Source: Nostoc sp. NMS9 (lineage in GTDB: Bacteria > Cyanobacteriota > Cyanobacteriia > Cyanobacteriales > Nostocaceae). Taken from it: DNA of 64,000 nucleotides. The translations under genes were made by a program, and so were the position numbers. The DNA lies in NCBI RefSeq assembly GCF_017114995.1, contig NZ_JABXKL010000028.1, positions 1 through 64,000 on the forward strand. Direction: 5' to 3'. Below are positions 43,261 to 52,955 of the stretch, in pieces (position 1 is the stretch's first letter; the number at the start of each line of letters is the position of its first letter). A model generated the notes under the pieces. It did not search any database. It saw only the letters and a program-made list of their open reading frames with translations, and had not been told where the DNA came from.

Positions 43261-44145
43261 ATGATCATGACCATAGTACGTAAATTTACAGCCGTTTTTT
43301 TAGCTCTGAGTTTGTGTATCACAACTGTTAGTTGTGGAGGCGAAAACCAAAGTACTCCTCCAGTTAAGAACGTTAGCCAAACCTCTACTAACACAAAGTT
43401 GAGTGATGGCGAGTATCAAATACAACAAGCTACTTATGACGATGCAACTGGGGAGTACAGCCTGTTTTTACTTAACAATAATCCCCCAACCTTTGCAACC
43501 GAAAATTTGCAAATGGCACGGTTAACTGATGATGAAATCAAGCAGGGTAAAAAAACCTATCTGAAGGTAGAAAAAGGACAACCGATTTTATATCTAACGG
43601 AAGACTTTAAAATTGAGTACGTCCACAACGTTACCGAGAATAAAACCAATCCCCAAACAGGACAACAAGAGACGGTTGTAGTCCGTCGAGAAAATAACTT
43701 CTGGGCACCCTTTGCTGGGTCTGTGGCTGGTGCTGTGGCCGGTCAGGCACTTGGTAGTCTGTTGTTTAGACCCCAGTATTATGTACCCCCTGTCTATCAA
43801 TCAGGACAAGGATTAAGTGGTTTTGGTGGATATGGCGGAAGCTATGGCCAAGCAGTTCAAAGCTACCAAACTCGATACAATACGCAACCCGCAGCCGTGA
43901 GAAATCGCACTGCGTTCCGCAATACAGGGACAATTAGAAGGTCATATCCTGGAAATTCAAATATACGCAATACGCCGCGTAGCACTACAGGTAATAACCG
44001 TCCTTCTGGTTCTGGTTTTGGTGGTAGCACCTTGCGACCCTCTGGTAGAGCCACTTCACCCAGACGCAATTCTGGTAGTGGTTTTGGTAGTGGGCGTAGT
44101 TCAGCACCCCGCCGCTCAACTGGTTTTGGCAGCAGACGCCGTTAG
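43261..44145 (+). CDS. Putative lipoprotein with Gly/Ser/Arg-rich tail
   Basis: The 294-residue protein has a lipoprotein signal ending at TTVSC (about residue 26). The next 120 residues contain beta-rich sequence (YQIQQATYDDATGEYSLFL). A short hydrophobic Gly-zipper-like stretch GSVAGAVAGQALGSLLF follows, and then about 110 residues rich in G, S, R, N and Y. Gly-zipper segments can make oligomers in the membrane. The function is unknown. A terminator follows at 44202-44241. Confidence 0.72.
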   Translation: MIMTIVRKFTAVFLALSLCITTVSCGGENQSTPPVKNVSQTSTNTKLSDGEYQIQQATYDDATGEYSLFLLNNNPPTFATENLQMARLTDDEIKQGKKTYLKVEKGQPILYLTEDFKIEYVHNVTENKTNPQTGQQETVVVRRENNFWAPFAGSVAGAVAGQALGSLLFRPQYYVPPVYQSGQGLSGFGGYGGSYGQAVQSYQTRYNTQPAAVRNRTAFRNTGTIRRSYPGNSNIRNTPRSTTGNNRPSGSGFGGSTLRPSGRATSPRRNSGSGFGSGRSSAPRRSTGFGSRRR

Positions 44146-44201
44146 AAAATTCCAAGTTTAATAAATAGACTGCCTAACAAGTAAAGGTAGTTGTGCATAA
44201 A

Positions 44202-44241
44202 GAAGCCGGAGGGTAACAAGTCAAATCTCCGGCTTCTCTTT
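44202..44241 (+). terminator. Rho-independent terminator
   Basis: The arms GAAGCCGGAG and CTCCGGCTTC pair perfectly around a 15-base loop and are followed by TCTTT. It ends the lipoprotein transcript. Confidence 0.85.
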
Positions 44242-44275
44242 AATATCTATGCAATTTGTGAGGAGAAATTATTAA

Positions 44276-44554
44276 TTATTCGGTTAAATAATATGAAATA
44301 CTAAATACAAATATTGCTAAAAGAACAGGAATCATTTTACTAAAGTCTATTCGCTTTTGTTGAACCATTTCTAAACAAGACATCGGAATCATCAGAGGCC
44401 AGAAGATAGTTGCTACCACAAACATCACAACCGATAAAAATTTATCTTCTGGATTGGAAGCAAGATGACGTAGGGAAAATATTAACCAATTAGTTAAAAA
44501 ATAGCATGTCATTAATAAGTAACCAATAGTTAAAGTCAGTTGTATCTGATTCAC
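44276..44554 (-). CDS. Small membrane protein
   Basis: The 92-residue protein has hydrophobic segments near 5-27, 41-60 and 73-90 and a short basic loop. I do not recognise it. Another small membrane protein lies 100 bases upstream on the same strand. Confidence 0.55.
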   Translation of the reverse strand: MNQIQLTLTIGYLLMTCYFLTNWLIFSLRHLASNPEDKFLSVVMFVVATIFWPLMIPMSCLEMVQQKRIDFSKMIPVLLAIFVFSISYYLTE

Positions 44555-44657
44555 CGTGAGTACTCCTGAAGTTATGTAAGCTTTACTATAGCCTTTCCTG
44601 TTCTAGTTAGGTACACGATGAGCCTCAATAGTGCATTTTCAACCAGGTAGAAATGAA

Positions 44658-45014
44658 TTACCACATCTTTAATGCGATATAAATAAGCATCCAATCAAGA
44701 AAAATTATATTAACTATGAACCATATATTGATTTTATATCCTCTTGACTTATAGGCTAATACAATAGCCCTATTGATTATTCCCACACTTCCTGATGTAT
44801 ACATTAAACGAGTCATAAGTACTGCCCAGGCGTAGACAAAACCATTTCCTCTTCGCTCGCTTGGCGTTGTCAAGTGCTCGTAATGTATAAAAAGAACAAA
44901 AATTCCAAAACAAATAGCATAACCTATTAGCCACTTGCTGTTTGGCATAATCTGAGCAATAAAAAAAGGGATAATCATGCCTAATATAAAAACTAAGATA
45001 AGAGAATCAAACAT
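44658..45014 (-). CDS. Small membrane protein
   Basis: The 118-residue protein has about three or four hydrophobic segments (about 3-20, 28-45, 65-75 and 95-115) with short charged loops. No family recognised. It is probably co-directional with 44276-44554. Confidence 0.55.
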   Translation of the reverse strand: MFDSLILVFILGMIIPFFIAQIMPNSKWLIGYAICFGIFVLFIHYEHLTTPSERRGNGFVYAWAVLMTRLMYTSGSVGIINRAIVLAYKSRGYKINIWFIVNIIFLDWMLIYIALKMW

Positions 45015-45201
45015 TTATAATTTTTTCCTTTTTCTAAAAAAAATAAACATTGTATGCCCAAATATACAATGTTTATAAAACTTATTTTTCTGTTTGTAGA
45101 GTCTCATTAACCTTCTTGGAAGAAACTTTTTAAATTTTGGATGATGAATATTCACTACCACGATCCAAAATTTAAAATTCAGCTAGCTATGAGAATAATA
45201 A

Positions 45202-45975
45202 TTAAGCAGTCTTAAAAAATCGAATAATTTCGCGGACATGATCGAGAAATTGCCCGTCGGTAGAAAGTTGCGCGATCGCATTTCTGGCTTCTCTCCCCAA
45301 ACGCTCATGTTCTGTTTGATTTGTCGCCCGTAATTCTTCTAAATTAGCGGCAATTCGAGCTAAATCTCTACGAGTTTCTTCGGCAAAACGCTGTTGAGTT
45401 GCAGATAAAGAATAGGGTTGTTCAGGATTGAGTTGATCTTCCAATGACTGGATTTTTTGTTCCAATATTGAGAAGCGATCGCGCAATTCAAAAATATCTT
45501 CGCGCGGATACTTCCATTCTTGGCGAATCATCGCTAACCGCGCATATAAATACTCATAAGCCCGAATCGCTGGACGCAGAATTGTTAATAATAAAGCTGC
45601 ACCAGAACTTATATACCCAACCGTACTAATACCAGTGGCAGCAAGAGTATAAAGACCAACAGCCGAGAATAAGTGTAAAGCAATGGCAACCCAGAGCGAT
45701 CGCTTTGCCAACACTGTGACATACTTCACTTGTTTCTCATCAACTGGAATGCCTTTCTCAGTTGATTGTGCTGCTTCTGCTAAAACTTCTTTGGCTTGAA
45801 AATGCACATTCCACGGTACGGTAACAATTACCAATAGCCACCAAAAACTAGCACCACCAATCACCCAGTCAAGAAAATTACCTGTAGGTATGTGCAACCA
45901 TTGCAGTAAGCCAAAAGCCACCAGCACCGGAACCACAATTCCAATAATGGAACCGATGAAAAAGTTGATATACAT
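45202..45975 (-). CDS. Membrane protein with coiled-coil tail
   Basis: The 257-residue protein has hydrophobic segments at about 6-24, 38-57, 92-114 and 118-134. A long charged helical part of about 110 residues follows (DIFELRDRFSILEQKIQSLEDQL, then FAEETRRDLARIAANLEEL), which forms a coiled coil in the cytosol. Function unknown; the layout suggests an anchored scaffold or sensor. A 75-base tandem repeat lies just upstream. Confidence 0.65.
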   Translation of the reverse strand: MYINFFIGSIIGIVVPVLVAFGLLQWLHIPTGNFLDWVIGGASFWWLLVIVTVPWNVHFQAKEVLAEAAQSTEKGIPVDEKQVKYVTVLAKRSLWVAIALHLFSAVGLYTLAATGISTVGYISSGAALLLTILRPAIRAYEYLYARLAMIRQEWKYPREDIFELRDRFSILEQKIQSLEDQLNPEQPYSLSATQQRFAEETRRDLARIAANLEELRATNQTEHERLGREARNAIAQLSTDGQFLDHVREIIRFFKTA

Positions 45976-46037
45976 CTTACCCTGTCTCCGATAAAACTAT
46001 CACCTTGATCGTGACTCTACCCTAGCAGTTATACGTA

Positions 46038-46187
46038 AATGCTTGTGATGGTTTTTTGAGTAGCACATATCCCATTGTGCGGAAATCAAACCTCAAAATT
46101 TCTTGGGTTCAGAATGCTTGTGATAGTTTTTTTAATAGCACATATCTTATTGTACGTAATTCACAATTCAAAAATTCTGATGTTCAA
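46038..46187. repeat. 75-base direct tandem repeat
   Basis: AATGCTTGTGATGGTTTTTT at 46038 recurs as AATGCTTGTGATAGTTTTTT at 46113, and the similarity goes on through AGTAGCACATAT/AATAGCACATAT and the AAATTTCTTG/AAAATTCTGA region. The two units are diverged by about a quarter. Confidence 0.75.
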
Positions 46188-46202
46188 TAGGTCAACCATA
46201 AA

Positions 46203-47090
46203 TCAATTCTGAGGAACAATTTCTTTAATGATCTCAATAAATGTTTGCAAGATAGGTGATAACTCATCTTGTCGCCAGACGGCTGCAAGCTCCACGTTTG
46301 CTATTGACGTGTTGAGATTGGTATAAACAACCCCTGTCCTGTGGATATTACGAATTGATGCAGGAGCAAGGGAAACACCCATACCAGCAGAGACAAGACC
46401 GAGTATTGTTTGCTTATGGCTTGCTTTTTGAACAACTTTAGGACTGAAACCAGCTTGTTGGAATAAACTGATACATAAATCATAGTAGCCGGGTTCTAAA
46501 TGACGCGACACCAAAATAAAAGATTCATTGCCTAAGGCGGACAAAGTTAATTCCGGCTTTTTAGCTAGAGGATGAGACTCTGGCAAAACCACCACAAATG
46601 GTTCTTGCAGAATCATAGACAAGCTTAGAGACGCATCATTTACAGGGGGAATCATCAGCCCAAGATGAATTTGACGGTTTTGTAAAGCCTGTACTTGGGC
46701 GCTGGTTGTCATTTCCTCTAAATCCAATTCTACCCTAGGGAAACGCTCTCGAAATATCCGAAGAACTTTCGGCAAAATGCTATAAGTTGCAAAACCAGAG
46801 AAACCCACAGCAAGTCGCCCAATTTCTCCCTGTGCAACAAGTCTTGCCACTTTTATTGCGTGAGATGCTTTATCCAAAACTTGACGCGCCTCCTGCAAAA
46901 AAGCTTTTCCTGCTTCTGTAAGCTGAACCTGACGCTTGGTGCGGTGGAATAGTGAGACACCCAATTCTGCCTCTAATTGGCGTATTTGTTGACTTAGAGG
47001 TTGCTGCGCCATATGGAGTCTTTGGGCTGCTCGACCAAAATGTAATTCTTCTGCAACTGCGACAAAGTAGCGTAAATGCCTTAGCTCCAT
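46203..47090 (-). CDS. LysR-family transcriptional regulator
   Basis: The 295-residue protein has the LysR winged helix (about 1-60: ELRHLRYFVAVAEELHFGRAAQRLHMAQQPLSQQIRQ) and a periplasmic-binding-like effector domain. The gene is divergent from the class II ketol-acid reductoisomerase gene, the classic layout for LysR control of a neighbour. A dispersed repeat lies between them. Confidence 0.93.
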   Translation of the reverse strand: MELRHLRYFVAVAEELHFGRAAQRLHMAQQPLSQQIRQLEAELGVSLFHRTKRQVQLTEAGKAFLQEARQVLDKASHAIKVARLVAQGEIGRLAVGFSGFATYSILPKVLRIFRERFPRVELDLEEMTTSAQVQALQNRQIHLGLMIPPVNDASLSLSMILQEPFVVVLPESHPLAKKPELTLSALGNESFILVSRHLEPGYYDLCISLFQQAGFSPKVVQKASHKQTILGLVSAGMGVSLAPASIRNIHRTGVVYTNLNTSIANVELAAVWRQDELSPILQTFIEIIKEIVPQN

Positions 47091-47163
47091 TTTTTGAACT
47101 TTTTAAGTGTTAATTACCTATAAAAAATGTGTTGGACAGGGCGACAGCTAGCATCTAATGTAA

Positions 47164-47282
47164 TAGCTAGTACCGCAAGGCGGAATTCAAAATTCAAAAT
47201 TCAAAATTCAAAATTAATGCACCGTAAGCGTTTCATTGATTTGGAATGGGTGGTTTATTTACGCCATGCTGTACTAGTCGTT
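47164..47282 (+). repeat. Dispersed repeat (copy B) with internal heptamer expansion
   Basis: It starts TAGCTAGTACCGC and ends TGTACTAGTCG, and holds four AAATTCA units, then GATTTGGAATGGGT and GTTTATTT. The flanking parts match copy A (28558-28676) closely, but the heptamer has a different sequence. Confidence 0.8.
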
Positions 47283-47293
47283 GCGAAATATAG

Positions 47294-48790
<1,497 letters not shown>

Positions 48791-48811
48791 ATAGCGAACT
48801 TGTTATACCAA

Positions 48812-49219
48812 TTATTGGATGAGATAGCTACGCCAAATTGATTGAGTGTTTTTACTACCTTTTTCTGGAAGCAGCAATCGCCAAGTTTTACCTTCTTGCT
48901 GAATTTGGAGATAAACATCAAAGGGTTTTTTTGGTTGCGTCAAGCGCCGTTTTGGCAGTTTAACAATCAAGTCGTAGGTTCCCCGGACGTGGAAAGCTGG
49001 TAAATTGTCAATTGTCAGGGGTTGTTCTTGGGTAATTGATAACCGCTTGATTTCAAATCCTTGAAAATCTAAATCTAACTGTTGGCTAAGTTTTTGTTGA
49101 GTTTGTTCTAGCCCTAGTGCGATCGCTTTTTGCACTAAATCGCTAGTCGGTAGCAGTCCAATACTGCCACAAGCTGTCATTAGCACCAGCAATATTGCTG
49201 TCAAAACTAACCGCACCAT
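48812..49219 (-). CDS. Putative lipoprotein
   Basis: The protein has 135 residues from ATG 49219; a longer frame from 49288 would place 23 polar residues before the signal and overlap the next gene. The lipobox LMTAC is at about residue 14-18. The mature part (LVQKAIALGLEQTQQKLSQQL, then beta strands VRGTYDLIVKLP, VYLQIQQEGKTWRLLLPEKG) has no named domain. It is likely an anchored periplasmic protein of unknown function. Confidence 0.72.
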   Translation of the reverse strand: MVRLVLTAILLVLMTACGSIGLLPTSDLVQKAIALGLEQTQQKLSQQLDLDFQGFEIKRLSITQEQPLTIDNLPAFHVRGTYDLIVKLPKRRLTQPKKPFDVYLQIQQEGKTWRLLLPEKGSKNTQSIWRSYLIQ

Positions 49220-49286
49220 GTTATTCCTGAGATTCCACTGATCAGCGATAGTATAACTGTAGTTTCTCTCAATTCTCTCATCTATC

Positions 49287-49952
49287 ATGCCAAAACAGTC
49301 TATAGGTCTTGATAACCAACTCTACAATTATCTTTTATCCGTTTCGCTGCGGGAACCAGAGATTCTTGGGAAGTTGCGCCAAGAAACTGCCAACCATCCC
49401 CGGAGTGGAATGCAGATTTCACCAGAACAAGGGCAGTTTATGAGCCTCCTGGTGCAGTTAATTGGAGCGAAGAAAACCCTAGAAGTTGGAGTATTTACGG
49501 GTTATAGCTCACTTTCTGTAGCTTTGGCACTACCAGCTGATGGCAAGATTATCGCTTGTGATGTAAGTGAAGAATTTACTGCGATCGCTCGGCGGTATTG
49601 GCAAGAAGCTGGGGTTGCTGATAAAATCGATCTCCGATTGGCACCAGCTTTGGAAACTTTAGATCGGTTATTGGCAACTGGGCAAGCCGAGACTTTTGAT
49701 TTTGCCTTTATTGATGCTGATAAAGAAAATTATGGTGCATATTATGAGCGATCGCTGCAATTAGTGCGTCCAGGTGGATTGATTGCGATCGATAATGTTT
49801 TATGGTCTGGACAAGTAGCCCAGGAGCAAAATCAAGATGAAAACACCCAAGCAATCCGGGCGCTGAACGAAAAGTTACATTATGACGAGCGAGTTACCCT
49901 TTCTCTTGTCCCCATCGCCGATGGACTTACTTTAGCAATCAAGCGACCATAA
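49287..49952 (+). CDS. Class I SAM O-methyltransferase (CCoAOMT-like)
   Basis: The 221-residue protein carries motif I LEVGVFTGYSSL, the metal-binding FIDADKENY and AIDNVLWSG with its metal-ligand Asp and Asn, as in family 3 Mg-dependent O-methyltransferases. These act on catechol-type acceptors. The substrate is not readable from sequence. A bidirectional hairpin follows before the convergent SLH-fasciclin gene. Confidence 0.9.
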   Translation: MPKQSIGLDNQLYNYLLSVSLREPEILGKLRQETANHPRSGMQISPEQGQFMSLLVQLIGAKKTLEVGVFTGYSSLSVALALPADGKIIACDVSEEFTAIARRYWQEAGVADKIDLRLAPALETLDRLLATGQAETFDFAFIDADKENYGAYYERSLQLVRPGGLIAIDNVLWSGQVAQEQNQDENTQAIRALNEKLHYDERVTLSLVPIADGLTLAIKRP

Positions 49953-49962
49953 TACAGCAAGA

Positions 49963-49982
49963 GCGCACAACTAACTGTGCGC
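49963..49982. terminator. Hairpin between convergent genes
   Basis: GCGCACA and TGTGCGC pair perfectly around ACTAAC. It lies between the stops of two convergent genes and may end both transcripts. Confidence 0.65.
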
Positions 49983-50010
49983 CCTTATTACATGTTCTAC
50001 TTCTATTTAC

Positions 50011-51690
50011 TTAGAAGTTATAGCCAATTCCTAACTGTAGTCCTACATCAGTATCATCTACAAAAGCAGCATTTACACCACCTGTTAGCGTAAGTTTAGA
50101 ACCGAGAGGAACGTCTACACCACCTGTTAACAGTAATCCAATATCAGTATCCGCATTGGCTTCAATTGCTACACCAGCACCTATGTAAGGGGATATAGCA
50201 AAGGTTCTTTCACCCACTGAACCTGCTCTGCGGGGAGAAAAATCTAAAGTCACGGGAACTAGAAATATTGTATCGTCCCCAAAGATCACCGATGGTCGCA
50301 CTGATATATTGTTTGTCAGACCAAGTTTGCTAATCACTGTAAAGTTAGTGTCGCTCAGAGCTGTATCGTCGCCGCTCAAACCAATGTTACCACCAACTCC
50401 GATATAGCTTCTGCCACCACGAGTACTCCTACCTACGTTAACATCAGGCGTTGTACCATTACTTCCTGTTGGTGGCTGATTTAACTGACTGATGTTAACA
50501 TCAGGCGGAATCAGGACTTGGTTAATTGCATGGATAATACCATTGCTAGCTTTCACGTCCGCCTGGAGAACTCTGGCATTATTCACCGAGACTTGACTTT
50601 TAGCGGAATCGATTTGAATATTTACAGGTCTTCCTTCATCGGTTGTCAATTCCCCTGCTGAGAGTTGACTAGCAGTTACCGCACCGGGAACCACATGATA
50701 TCTCAAAATCTTAACTAACGCTTCTTTGTTTTCTGGTTGCTGTAACTGTTCTAAGGTAGCGGCAGGTAAAGCAGCAAATGCGTCATTGGTGGGAGCAAAG
50801 ACTGTATAAGGGCCTGGCTGTTGAAGAATATCTGCTAGACCAGCTGTCTTTAATAAAGAAGTCAGAGTTGTAAAAGAACTACTGGATGCTGCCAGAGAAA
50901 CAATATCAGTACTGGCAGGAGTGCCAGCTACAACGTACTGACTAGCTGGAAGATTGCTAGCAATGGGTTGCACCCGTCCCTGTTTAACTAAAGCTTGATA
51001 TAAAAGTGCTGCTGCTTCAGCACGAGTCAAAGACTGTTGCGGATTGAGTTGTTTTACATCCGGGTAGTTGACAACAAGATTACTTACTGTCGCTGCTGCC
51101 ACACTACCAACAGCATACTCTGGAATAGCTGAGGCATCGTTGTAGTAAGTAGTAAGAGTACTTGTATCGCCACCAGTTAAACCTAAGCCACTACTTAAGG
51201 CAACGATCCCCTGCACTCTAGGAATCTCTTGATTTGGTCTAAACACGTTCCCAGGATAGCCTGCCAAAAATCCAGTTTCGTAAGCGTTTTGAATTGCAGC
51301 AGCTGCCCAGTAGTTAGCAGGAACATCACTAAATCCACCTGCACTTAATTGCCGGACTCGGTTTTGGTTACTGAAAGCTTTTTGAATCAAGGCAGCAAAT
51401 TCAGCACGAGTCACAGGCTGATTTGGTCTATAGGTGCCATCAGGAAAGCCACTAATCACGTTATTCTCAGCTAGGGCTTGAATGAAGGGACGCGCCCAAT
51501 AATCTGAGGAAACATCAGACAAGTTAACTGTTGAAGTAGGCGATGGTGTTGCAGGTGATGGTGTCGCAGATGGAACAGGAGTTTGAGATGAAGCTGGGGC
51601 AGAAATTACGATGGGAGTTATTGTAGCAGCTGTCATTCCCAGAACTAGCAAAGCAACCTTTGTTGATGACCAACGAGACAAACTAGACAT
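50011..51690 (-). CDS. SLH - fasciclin - outer-membrane barrel-like protein
   Basis: The 559-residue exported protein has a signal peptide (about 1-36) and a Thr/Pro/Ser-rich linker. Three S-layer homology domains follow at about 58-225 (LSDVSSDYWARPFIQALAE, FPDGTYRPNQPVTRAEF). Next is a fasciclin domain (about 265-400, YTVFAPTNDAFAALP, LRYHVVPG, SNGIIHAINQVLIP). The last 130 residues look like an eight-strand outer-membrane barrel ending in Phe (GIGYNF). SLH domains bind peptidoglycan-linked polymers and fasciclin domains mediate adhesion. The combination suggests a wall-to-outer-membrane linker; this is inference from domains. Confidence 0.87.
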   Translation of the reverse strand: MSSLSRWSSTKVALLVLGMTAATITPIVISAPASSQTPVPSATPSPATPSPTSTVNLSDVSSDYWARPFIQALAENNVISGFPDGTYRPNQPVTRAEFAALIQKAFSNQNRVRQLSAGGFSDVPANYWAAAAIQNAYETGFLAGYPGNVFRPNQEIPRVQGIVALSSGLGLTGGDTSTLTTYYNDASAIPEYAVGSVAAATVSNLVVNYPDVKQLNPQQSLTRAEAAALLYQALVKQGRVQPIASNLPASQYVVAGTPASTDIVSLAASSSSFTTLTSLLKTAGLADILQQPGPYTVFAPTNDAFAALPAATLEQLQQPENKEALVKILRYHVVPGAVTASQLSAGELTTDEGRPVNIQIDSAKSQVSVNNARVLQADVKASNGIIHAINQVLIPPDVNISQLNQPPTGSNGTTPDVNVGRSTRGGRSYIGVGGNIGLSGDDTALSDTNFTVISKLGLTNNISVRPSVIFGDDTIFLVPVTLDFSPRRAGSVGERTFAISPYIGAGVAIEANADTDIGLLLTGGVDVPLGSKLTLTGGVNAAFVDDTDVGLQLGIGYNF

Positions 51691-52431
51691 GGAAATATCC
51701 TCTTTTCAATTTCTTGGGTTGACTATTGGAAAATACTGGATGCAAGGTTAAGTGAATATAGATATCCAGATGATTATTTGGTTAGCCTTGATATGGAAAC
51801 CAGAAATGAAACCCGTTAACTCTGGAAAGTTCAAATGTGGGACACTATGAGTAGCTGCTCTGATATCTCATAACATTTATCCAAATGTTTACCACATATA
51901 GCATGGGATTCGTATTTGTTTTTTAAAGAACCGCAGATCGCACTAAAGAGAAGCACGCATACTGTGGTAATCTCTTCTGTTGCAACAATAAAGATAATTA
52001 ATGCAGGTAGGCGATTTTATCAGTTCTAAAATTGCAGTCAAGCAGTAAAATAATTGGCCTTTAATAGCCATCTCTTTATAATTGCCGAGGAGGTTTCATG
52101 CCGTCAAACTTAATGTATCATGATCTTTAGCAAGATTTAAGAAATAAAATGGGTCTTGGCGACATGATGTATTGTTAATCTTTAATCTAAATTATACAAC
52201 TAACTCAGGGCTGGATTTTGGGGAAAAACTTTCACTCTTTAGATAGTTGTCCTTGATCGTAAATTTTCAAATACTAGACTGGAAATTAGCGATCGCAATC
52301 AAAAATTTTGAGCTTGATTGCACCAAGATTTTTGGCTAAAAATTATTTTTTTTACAAAAGACTATTTTATGAAAATCAACCCAAAGATAAACTAGGATTT
52401 TTGAAAGATGGCTAATCTGTCTCAATTTTGC
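51691..52431. other. Long leader/spacer without a supported gene
   Basis: No gene, repeat or clear terminator seen in about 740 bases. The size is unusual for a plain promoter of the SLH gene and an RNA gene cannot be excluded. Confidence 0.45.
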
Positions 52432-52953
52432 TCACAACTCCTCTGGAGGTAGGGCAACAAATCCAGTTTTTACTCCACGTTTGAACCCTGCATTTTCATA
52501 GAAGTGCAACGTCTCCTCACGTTTTGAGCCACTCAGAAGCATCACTTTATAGCACTGTTGCTGCCATGCTAAAGCTAAGGCATAATGCAGCACTTGTGTA
52601 CCAAATCCTTGTTGTCGATAATCGAAATGGGTGACAACATTTTCAATAATGCCGTATGGACGTGCGCCACGCGTCAAGTTGGGAACAATAGTTAAATTAC
52701 ATGTTGCTACTAACTGGTTATCAACATCAGCCACAATATAATACAAACGGGGATCATGTAAAATCCTATCCCAGATAGATTGTAAAACATCATCAGCCGG
52801 TAAAGGCGCATCGACGGGATTTAGGTGGTGATATAAAGCCAAAAGTTGGGGAAGTTCGTCGCGTGTAATTAGGCGAACGGTAATTATCGGTTTAGACAAA
52901 GCTGTATTAGGGTAATTATTCCAGGAAGTATGTTTGAGAATTTCAAATGTCAA
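52432..52953 (-). CDS. GNAT-family acetyltransferase
   Basis: The 173-residue protein has the GNAT core: VADVDNQLVATCNLTIVPN, VVTHFDYRQQGFGTQVLHYALALAW (acetyl-CoA loop RQQGFG) and the tail LHFYENAGFKRG. It acts on amino groups of an unknown substrate. It starts two bases after the stop of the carboxypeptidase gene, so they are co-expressed. Confidence 0.86.
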   Translation of the reverse strand: MTFEILKHTSWNNYPNTALSKPIITVRLITRDELPQLLALYHHLNPVDAPLPADDVLQSIWDRILHDPRLYYIVADVDNQLVATCNLTIVPNLTRGARPYGIIENVVTHFDYRQQGFGTQVLHYALALAWQQQCYKVMLLSGSKREETLHFYENAGFKRGVKTGFVALPPEEL

Positions 52954-52955
52954 AA

